Positions 44,760-50,709 of a DNA stretch of 50,709 bases are shown here, piece by piece. The notes under the pieces are model-generated. The model was not told the origin of the DNA and ran no database searches. It was given only the letters and a program-made list of their open reading frames with translations. How positions within the stretch are numbered: position 1 is the first letter of the stretch; each line of letters begins with the position of its first letter. This DNA is from Methylophilaceae bacterium (lineage in GTDB: Bacteria; Pseudomonadota; Gammaproteobacteria; Burkholderiales; Methylophilaceae). The DNA lies in assembly GCA_014378915.1 (NCBI GenBank), contig JACMMS010000126.1, positions 1 through 50,709 of the forward strand, given 5' to 3'. Both the position numbers and the translations under genes were made by a program.

Positions 44760-44816
44760 AGTAAATGCTCATAAAAAAGCCAGATTTTATATCTGGCTTT
44801 TTTATGAGCATTTACT
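44760..44816. terminator. 26-bp perfect hairpin between rpoH and the converging GTPase gene
   Basis: Arms 44760-44785 and 44791-44816 are perfectly complementary with a 5-base loop (TTTAT). A and T runs in the stem (AAAAAA / TTTTTT) and the GCCAGAT core suit termination in both directions, fitting the convergent genes. Confidence 0.85.
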
Positions 44817-44861
44817 TCAAAATCAAATCACCGCAATAACATCGTGTTTTTAACGCCTCAC

Positions 44862-46826
44862 TTAGGCCACTTTTGCTTTAAACGTATCTCTAGATTCAAA
44901 TGCCAACGCGTTGCCCATATGTTGTTTCAATACTCGCAAATCAGATAACTGACCATGAATACTTTTTTCGATACTTTCAAGCTCTACAATACGATCCTCT
45001 AAAGTATCTGTTGCTTTATAAATACGCTTGATACTTTCTAGCCTGCGACGCAATTGCAACTGGTGTTCGCGCACTTGTGACTCCATGGGTGCTATCACGG
45101 CCTTTAGCCAAGTTTCAACGTCCTGATTAGCCACCTCATACACATGAATCACCCGGCTTGCTAGGGTTTCAAAAAACTTAGAGGTGAGCGTCATTTTCTC
45201 ATTAGCAAGCATATTAAAAGCCGTATTAAATTGTTCTTTATAAGCGCGCTCTAACTTAGCCAACTCTTTTTGATAGCGCATAGTAGAAAATAAAGGGGGC
45301 TCAGATTTACGTAAACCGTGCTCTTTAGCAAACTTGTCATACATCACATCCATCATGTGTTTTATTTCATCAATCTGCGTATCAGACTCTAATAACTTGC
45401 TTTTTAAATCTGTAAAAAAATGATCCATTGCATCACGCATGGTTTTTGTAAAGTTAGCAGAAATCATCGTTTCGCGCGTCGTGTGTACTTGAGTTTTTAG
45501 CGTCTCCATGCCTAGCGAGGTAAATAATTTATTTGCATGTTGCGAAAATACACTGCGCAGGGCTTGAAAGCGTTGCAACCCTTTTTCGAAGTTTTCTTTA
45601 TCCAACTTCACCTTACTCATCATGTGCTCAACAACATCTTCATTTTTACCGCGTAAGCCGCGTAACTCGTCCAACTGCTCTTTAACGCCAGCAATACGAG
45701 ATTCTAAAATTAGGCTAGTGTTTGCTATTAAATCGCCAATCTCATTTTGAGTGTTGTCACGCACAATTTCTTTTTTAGACGGGATTAACTCATCAGATAA
45801 AGCTTTTTCTAACTCTGGCAAACGACTTTGCGCAAGCAATGCCTCATCACCATTAACTTTAGCCAGCAACCCCTTTTGAGCGGATGTCGGGAAAATTTGG
45901 TTAGGTTCTAAGCCTAATAACTCAGCACTAGTTTTGATTTGTTTATTGATTTCGCGTTCTATCTCATCGTCATCTTTCAACGCATCCCACAAACCATCAA
46001 TTTTATTCAACACTGCCAAACGGCCTTTTTGTTTCCAGCGTGTACCACTGATATATTGACGCCACACGTCAATTTCAGACTTAGTAACACCTGTATCTGC
46101 CGCTAAAACAAATAAAACAGCATGTGCATTTGGTAGCATATTGAGCGTTAACTCTGGCTCAGTACCAATTGCATTTAAACCCGGTGTATCTAAAATTACC
46201 AAGCCTTGCTCAAGCAAAGGGTGAGGAAAATTTATTACAGCATAACGCCAACATGGAATATCAATCGTCCCGTCTTTATTGATGCTTAGAGCGTCATCAC
46301 TACTATTTGGATTGTATAAGCCATATTTTTCAGCCTCTTCAAGCTTAACGCGACGCGTATTACTTACTTCTTTAAATGCTTCAATCATGCTATCAGATGA
46401 TTCAACTTGAAACTCAACCACCTTCCACTCATCTGGATAGCGCTTGTACTCGGAAGTAGTTACATCAGATGCACGTGTTTCTATTGGCAATAATTGTAAT
46501 GAAGGTGGCTTTGATGGATCATAGAGCAACTCAGTCGGGCACATCGTTGTGCGGCCTGCACTAGAAGGTAATAACCGCTGACCATATCCTGCAAAAAATA
46601 TCGCGTTAATAAGCTCGGATTTACCACGTGAAAACTCTGCAACAAATGCAACGTTTAGCTTATCTTCACGTAAACGCTCAAGCAGTTGTCCAATACGTTG
46701 GTCAATTTGGGCATCGTTAAGCTCTTGTTCGTTAAGCCAGCTGCGATAATCACAAATACTATCTACAAGTGACTTTCGCCATTCGGAGTATTCAGCAAAT
46801 TGATGCGCTAATTTATTTTCTGCCAT
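44862..46826 (-). CDS. Dynamin-like GTPase family protein
   Basis: A large GTPase of about 654 residues. G1 is AEFSRGKS at 63-70 (Ala in place of the first Gly), G2 region is RTTMCPTEL, G3 is DTPG at 213-216, and G4 is NKID at 274-277. The C-terminal half is helical with long coiled-coil stretches (for example RLESIKRIYKATDTLEDRI) as in dynamin-like stalks. The ATG at 46826 has AAGG seven bases upstream; a further upstream ATG at 46865 adds 13 residues. It probably remodels or tethers membranes. Family is clear, role unknown. Confidence 0.85.
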   Translation of the reverse strand: MAENKLAHQFAEYSEWRKSLVDSICDYRSWLNEQELNDAQIDQRIGQLLERLREDKLNVAFVAEFSRGKSELINAIFFAGYGQRLLPSSAGRTTMCPTELLYDPSKPPSLQLLPIETRASDVTTSEYKRYPDEWKVVEFQVESSDSMIEAFKEVSNTRRVKLEEAEKYGLYNPNSSDDALSINKDGTIDIPCWRYAVINFPHPLLEQGLVILDTPGLNAIGTEPELTLNMLPNAHAVLFVLAADTGVTKSEIDVWRQYISGTRWKQKGRLAVLNKIDGLWDALKDDDEIEREINKQIKTSAELLGLEPNQIFPTSAQKGLLAKVNGDEALLAQSRLPELEKALSDELIPSKKEIVRDNTQNEIGDLIANTSLILESRIAGVKEQLDELRGLRGKNEDVVEHMMSKVKLDKENFEKGLQRFQALRSVFSQHANKLFTSLGMETLKTQVHTTRETMISANFTKTMRDAMDHFFTDLKSKLLESDTQIDEIKHMMDVMYDKFAKEHGLRKSEPPLFSTMRYQKELAKLERAYKEQFNTAFNMLANEKMTLTSKFFETLASRVIHVYEVANQDVETWLKAVIAPMESQVREHQLQLRRRLESIKRIYKATDTLEDRIVELESIEKSIHGQLSDLRVLKQHMGNALAFESRDTFKAKVA

Positions 46827-47055
46827 AGTGAACCTTAAGCTTTTTATACAATTATTTACAGTCAAACTTTATCATGCTTAACCAAATAGTCAAACAAATC
46901 AGCGTGATAATCTGGTTTAGCCAAACAAAATTCTGACGAATGGTTATTTATAGATGATATTCGGCTGCGTGAACATACTTAATGCAGAATAACCCAGATT
47001 TTACATCTCAACTTCTGCTATGATTTACATTATTTACAGCATGGAATCTTCCTTT

Positions 47056-47439
47056 ATGAGTGGTCTAAATCCAAGCTCACCTCGTCCAATCGACATCCGT
47101 TTACATCAAAGCTCAAAGCTACTAGAAATTAAATTTGATAATAATATGGAATGCATGTTGTCTTGCGAGTTTTTGCGAGTTTACTCGCCATCTGCAGAAG
47201 TACGTGGGCATGGCGCGGGGCAAGAAGTTTTACAAATTGGCAAAGAAGAAGTGAATATTGCAGGCGTAGAACCAGTCGGTAATTACGCCGTCAGACTGAC
47301 ATTTACTGATGGTCATAATACTGGTCTCTACTCATGGGATTATCTCTACGACTTAGGTAAAAATTACGAAGCCTTGTGGCTAGAGTATTTAGGTAAACTT
47401 TCTGCCGCCGGGCATAAAAGAAGAGAGAGTAAGGAATAA
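47056..47439 (+). CDS. DUF971 family protein
   Basis: A 127-residue protein with the DUF971 / gamma-butyrobetaine-hydroxylase-like N-terminal domain: [56 protein letters not shown] and [11 protein letters not shown]. The ATG at 47056 begins the domain; ATGs at 47020 and 47041 give longer forms. Its stop is two bases before ubiE, the common arrangement in betaproteobacteria, so it may be linked to ubiquinone or iron-sulfur metabolism, but the function is not established. Confidence 0.88.
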   Translation: MSGLNPSSPRPIDIRLHQSSKLLEIKFDNNMECMLSCEFLRVYSPSAEVRGHGAGQEVLQIGKEEVNIAGVEPVGNYAVRLTFTDGHNTGLYSWDYLYDLGKNYEALWLEYLGKLSAAGHKRRESKE

Positions 47440-47441
47440 TA

Positions 47442-48227
47442 ATGAGTGCAATTGAACAAACACAAAACAATGAAGATACGCAAAATTGCACGCACTTTGG
47501 TTTTGCAACAATCGCTGAATCTGAAAAAGTCAAAAAAGTAGGTGAAGTTTTCCACTCAGTTGCAAGCAAATATGACTTAATGAATGACTTTATGTCAGCG
47601 GGTTTGCATCGCACTTGGAAACGCTTTGCTGTGAATATAAGCGGTGTAAAAAGCGGGGATAAAGTCTTAGATATTGCCGGTGGCAGTGGGGACTTATCAA
47701 AACTATTCGCAAAAGCGGTGGGCTCACAGTCAGAAGAAAATCCTGGTGAAGTAATTTTGACCGATATTAATTCTTCTATGTTGGCAGTTGGCAGAGATCG
47801 TATGATAGATGCTGGCTTAAACGTACCTACTATGCAGTGTGATGCCGAAAATCTCCCCTTCCCTGATCAATATTTTGATTGCGTTATTGTGGCGTTTGGC
47901 TTGCGAAATATGACGCATAAAGATAAAGCACTATCTGAGATGCAACGTGTGCTTAAAGTTGGTGGCCGTTTATTGGTCTTAGAGTTTTCAAAAGTATGGC
48001 AACCACTATCTAGAGCGTATGACATTTATTCATTTAATTTACTGCCGTTAATGGGTAAATTATTAGCCAAAGATAGCGAAAGTTATCAATACTTAGCTGA
48101 ATCGATCAGAATGCACCCAGACCAAGAAACTTTGAAACAAATGATGATTGATTCAGGGTTTAGCAAAGTAGATTATTACAATTTAGCCGCAGGTATAGTG
48201 GCTTTACACAAAGGGTATAAAGTTTAA
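47442..48227 (+). CDS. ubiE: Ubiquinone/menaquinone biosynthesis C-methyltransferase
   Basis: SAM-dependent methyltransferase of 261 residues acting on the quinone ring in the membrane-associated Ubi complex. The N-terminal part has [20 protein letters not shown] and [17 protein letters not shown]; the SAM motif is [14 protein letters not shown], then DAENLPFPD and [16 protein letters not shown] (motif II/III). A strong AAGGA ribosome-binding site lies eight bases before the ATG. It is followed by ubiJ (82 bases) and ubiB, the standard order ubiE-ubiJ-ubiB. Confidence 0.96.
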   Translation: MSAIEQTQNNEDTQNCTHFGFATIAESEKVKKVGEVFHSVASKYDLMNDFMSAGLHRTWKRFAVNISGVKSGDKVLDIAGGSGDLSKLFAKAVGSQSEENPGEVILTDINSSMLAVGRDRMIDAGLNVPTMQCDAENLPFPDQYFDCVIVAFGLRNMTHKDKALSEMQRVLKVGGRLLVLEFSKVWQPLSRAYDIYSFNLLPLMGKLLAKDSESYQYLAESIRMHPDQETLKQMMIDSGFSKVDYYNLAAGIVALHKGYKV

Positions 48228-48309
48228 GCAGTATATTTTAAACATTGGAGTTCAAGTACTCGATTTTCAATGCTAGAGCTTCAACACTAATAAAGGTAGG
48301 GATTTTAAA

Positions 48310-48891
48310 ATGTTTAAGCAACTTGCTACTCAATTAACGCAACATTTACTATCCCAAAACACTTGGGCTTTTAGCGCGCTGCAACCTTTTGGTGGTCAAT
48401 CAGTGAAGTTTAGAATATCTGCTATTGATACCAGCTTAGTAATTTTAGAAAATGGCAACTTAGCAATAGGTGGCAATACGGCTAGCCCTGATGCAATTGT
48501 GACAATCTCAGCTAATGTAGCATTAAGATTAATCATGCGTGATGCAACTGCCAAAAGCCAAATTGATATCAATGGAGATACTCATTTGGTCGCCGAGCTA
48601 ACTCGCGTACTGCAAAACATCTCGTGGGATTATGAAGAAGACTTAAGTAAATTCACGGGTGATGCGGTTGCACATAAGCTAGGCGAGTGGAGTCGTGAAA
48701 CCATTGCTGGCGTTAAAAAACAAAGCCTTAATGTAGCCGAGATGGTGAGTGAATATTGGCAAGAAGAAATGCCGATGATTGCTAAAAAACGCCACGTTGA
48801 GGCATTTGTCAATGAGGTCGATATACTGCGAGCAGATGTCGAGCGAACAGAAAAAAGATTGGATAAATTATTAGGTCAAATTAAAAACTAA
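48310..48891 (+). CDS. ubiJ: Ubiquinone biosynthesis accessory factor UbiJ
   Basis: A 193-residue protein with an SCP2-like lipid-binding domain at the N-terminus (about 10-110: LQPFGGQSVKFRI, DTSLVILENGNLAIGG, AIVTISANVALRLIM) and a helical C-terminus ending in a coiled coil (VERTEKRLDKLLGQ). UbiJ binds hydrophobic quinone intermediates in the Ubi complex. The position between ubiE and ubiB confirms it. A purine-rich AAAGGTAGGG precedes the start. Confidence 0.9.
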   Translation: MFKQLATQLTQHLLSQNTWAFSALQPFGGQSVKFRISAIDTSLVILENGNLAIGGNTASPDAIVTISANVALRLIMRDATAKSQIDINGDTHLVAELTRVLQNISWDYEEDLSKFTGDAVAHKLGEWSRETIAGVKKQSLNVAEMVSEYWQEEMPMIAKKRHVEAFVNEVDILRADVERTEKRLDKLLGQIKN

Positions 48892-48988
48892 CTCAATAGC
48901 AAACTTAATTTCTAGTTATTTAACTATTAGTAGTTTAACTAAAAGCACAATCCAAAGTAAATTAATCAAATACAAAAAATAAATATCC

Positions 48989-50557
48989 ATGCGCTTTTCT
49001 CGCCTCATTTTCATTATCCTCATCAGCTTTCGTTATGGCTTAGATGAGTTTATTTTAGCTCACAACAAACTCAAACCTTTACTGAAGCTATTCAATCTCA
49101 TTTTCTTTTGGCGCAATATTACTAAACCACGCGGCGAACGACTCCGATTAGCATTAGAAAGCTTGGGGCCAATTTTTGTTAAGTTTGGCCAAATGCTATC
49201 AACGCGTCGTGATCTAATTGCGCCAGATATTGCTGATGAACTCGCTAGACTACAAGATCGTGTACCGCCATTTGCATATACAGAAGTAGAAAAAATTGTT
49301 TTCACCTCGTTCGGCCAGCCCATCACGCAAGTATTCTCGCAATTTGATGCAATACCAATTGCCAGCGCTTCAGTAGCACAAGTACATTTTGCGCATTTGC
49401 CAGACAACACACCTGTCGCGGTTAAAGTATTACGCCCTAATATTGATAAAATTATTGCGCGTGATTTAGCCTTACTTAATACCGCTGCGTGGTTGTTACA
49501 AAAAATCTCATCCGAAGCCAAGCGCTTAAAGCCACGCGAAATTGTAGAAGAATTTGCTCGACACACCCACAGCGAGCTTGATTTAACGCTAGAAGCAGCT
49601 AATTGTAGTCAGCTGCATCGTAACTTTTCTAAGACTTACAGCAAAGTGTTACCACTAAAACCATTGTTGTTAATCCCTGAAATATATTGGGATTTTTGCC
49701 GCAAACAGGTGATGGTGATGCAACGCATGGATGGAACACCCATCAGTCAAGTTGATGTATTGCGCGCAAAAGGTATCAACATTTCTAAACTCGCGCGTGA
49801 AGGCGTAGAAATATTTTTTACCCAGGTATTTCGTGATGGTTTTTTCCATGCAGATATGCATCCAGGTAATATTCAAGTAGCTGATGATGGACGTTATATA
49901 GCACTAGACTTCGGTATCATGGGGTCTTTAGGCGAAACTGATAAATACTATTTAGCCCGGAATTTTCTAGCTTTTTTTAATCGTGATTATCGTGATGTTG
50001 CTATCGCCCATTTGGAAGCAGGCTGGGTACCGAAAGGCACGAATATGGAAGAGCTTGAAACTGCTGTGCGCGCAGTATGTGAGCCCATTTTTGATAAGCC
50101 ATTAAAAGATATTTCGTTTGGTCGCACGCTATTAAGCCTATTTCAAATGTCGCGCAGATTTGGCGTTATCATTCAACCGCAGCTTATTATGTTACAAAAA
50201 ACGCTGTTGAATATTGAAGGCTTGGGGCGTGATTTAGATCCAGATTTAGATTTGTGGCAAACTGCACGCCCATTTCTATCTCGCTGGATGAGCGAACAAG
50301 TAGGCTGGCGTAGTGTTGTAAAAACATTAAAAAAAGAATTACCGCACATCACGCAATTGCTCCCGCAAATACCGCGTTTAGTCCATCAGCAACTAACGAC
50401 ACAAATTGATCAACAACAAGAAATGCCTTTGAATGCGTCTATACTGGAGCTAGTCAAAACGCAAAAAAAACAAAATCGCTGGTTAAAATTAATCGCTGTG
50501 GCACTAATGTTGGTAGTAGTGATACAAATTTGTGGAGCCGTATTCTTATTTTTATAA
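48989..50557 (+). CDS. ubiB: ABC1/UbiB family ubiquinone biosynthesis ATPase
   Basis: Atypical kinase-like protein of 522 residues needed for coenzyme Q synthesis. It shows the invariant KFGQ motif in GPIFVKFGQMLSTRRDL (with the ABC1 ExD region), ASVAQVHFAHL, the ATP lysine in VAVKVLRPN, DGFFHADMHPGN and the DFG-type metal motif ALDFGIMG. The last 25 residues form a hydrophobic anchor (LIAVALMLVVVIQICGAVF). It closes the ubi operon. Confidence 0.95.
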   Translation: MRFSRLIFIILISFRYGLDEFILAHNKLKPLLKLFNLIFFWRNITKPRGERLRLALESLGPIFVKFGQMLSTRRDLIAPDIADELARLQDRVPPFAYTEVEKIVFTSFGQPITQVFSQFDAIPIASASVAQVHFAHLPDNTPVAVKVLRPNIDKIIARDLALLNTAAWLLQKISSEAKRLKPREIVEEFARHTHSELDLTLEAANCSQLHRNFSKTYSKVLPLKPLLLIPEIYWDFCRKQVMVMQRMDGTPISQVDVLRAKGINISKLAREGVEIFFTQVFRDGFFHADMHPGNIQVADDGRYIALDFGIMGSLGETDKYYLARNFLAFFNRDYRDVAIAHLEAGWVPKGTNMEELETAVRAVCEPIFDKPLKDISFGRTLLSLFQMSRRFGVIIQPQLIMLQKTLLNIEGLGRDLDPDLDLWQTARPFLSRWMSEQVGWRSVVKTLKKELPHITQLLPQIPRLVHQQLTTQIDQQQEMPLNASILELVKTQKKQNRWLKLIAVALMLVVVIQICGAVFLFL

Positions 50558-50592
50558 ATGCTATTTCATACTCATTAACGATAAGTCATCGC

Positions 50593-50709
50593 TTATAGAA
50601 AGCCATCATCCTCAACAATAATATTTAAGGCTTTTGAATGTTTTCGTAGATTTTGGCGATAATTTAAACGCTTCTGCGCTGCTGCAGGAAAATCAGTAAA
50701 GTGAATTAA
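50593..50709 (-). CDS. 3' end of an unidentified gene running in from the right
   Basis: On the minus strand 38 codons are open from the right edge to a TAA at 50593-50595. The residues look coding (for example LNYRQNLRKHSKALNIIVED) but no family is recognised. It converges with ubiB with 35 bases between stops. It could also be chance. Confidence 0.4.
   Translation of the reverse strand, partial: LIHFTDFPAAAQKRLNYRQNLRKHSKALNIIVEDDGFL

Overview
The window reads as a chromosomal segment of an AT-rich Gram-negative betaproteobacterium, most likely a methylotroph of the Methylophilaceae (Methylotenera-like). The basis is the gene complement: LPS inner-core genes, an edd-eda Entner-Doudoroff pair of the kind these methylotrophs use in the ribulose monophosphate cycle, ubiE-ubiJ-ubiB, and heat-shock genes with sigma-32 promoters. 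The taxonomic call is inference; no rRNA gene is present. No tRNA, rRNA, CRISPR array, insertion sequence or prophage was recognised.

Layout. (1) 1-5910, plus strand: hldD (5' end outside the window), gmhA, hldE, waaF, a hexapeptide O-acetyltransferase and a GT-C membrane glycosyltransferase, i.e. ADP-heptose synthesis and core assembly. (2) 5926-11205, minus strand: HAD phosphatase, ArnC/DPM1-like GT2, LAB_N membrane protein, ArnT-like GT39, UDP-glucuronate 4-epimerase and GT2. This looks like a polyprenyl-phosphate-sugar decoration operon. (3) 11239-13885: edd-eda with a strong terminator. (4) 13984-22612, minus strand: waaG, waaP, a second GT39, a protein with two LPS-kinase-like domains, a carbamoyltransferase and two paralogous DXD glycosyltransferases, tightly coupled. 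waaC runs the other way. (5) 23672-27750: grpE, dnaK and dnaJ, with good sigma-32 promoters before grpE and dnaK. (6) 27783-32776, minus strand: small protein, gloA, ferredoxin, coaD, rsmD and an M16 protease pair. (7) 32968-35677: ftsY, ftsE, ftsX. (8) 35769-41232: a decayed molybdenum-hydroxylase cluster (IorB-, IorA-, MocA- and XdhC-like) with its divergent LysR regulator, all broken by stops and frameshifts. (9) 41320-43747: lipoprotein/anchor-like hypothetical, trypsin-like protease with C-terminal TPR-like repeats, and an unassigned conserved protein. (10) 43783-44816: rpoH behind a near-perfect CIRCE element and before a 26-bp perfect terminator hairpin. (11) 44862-50709: dynamin-like GTPase, DUF971 protein, ubiE, ubiJ, ubiB and the end of an unidentified minus-strand gene.

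How it fits together. Two blocks build and decorate the LPS core: heptose synthesis and transfer, heptose phosphorylation, probable carbamoylation, and lipid-linked sugar addition. A heat-shock circuit is spread over the window: sigma-32 itself, three of its usual targets, and an HrcA-type operator at rpoH. The most unusual region is the 5.5-kb graveyard between ftsX and rpoH, two genes normally adjacent, where an entire functional unit including its regulator has been inactivated while both flanks are intact.
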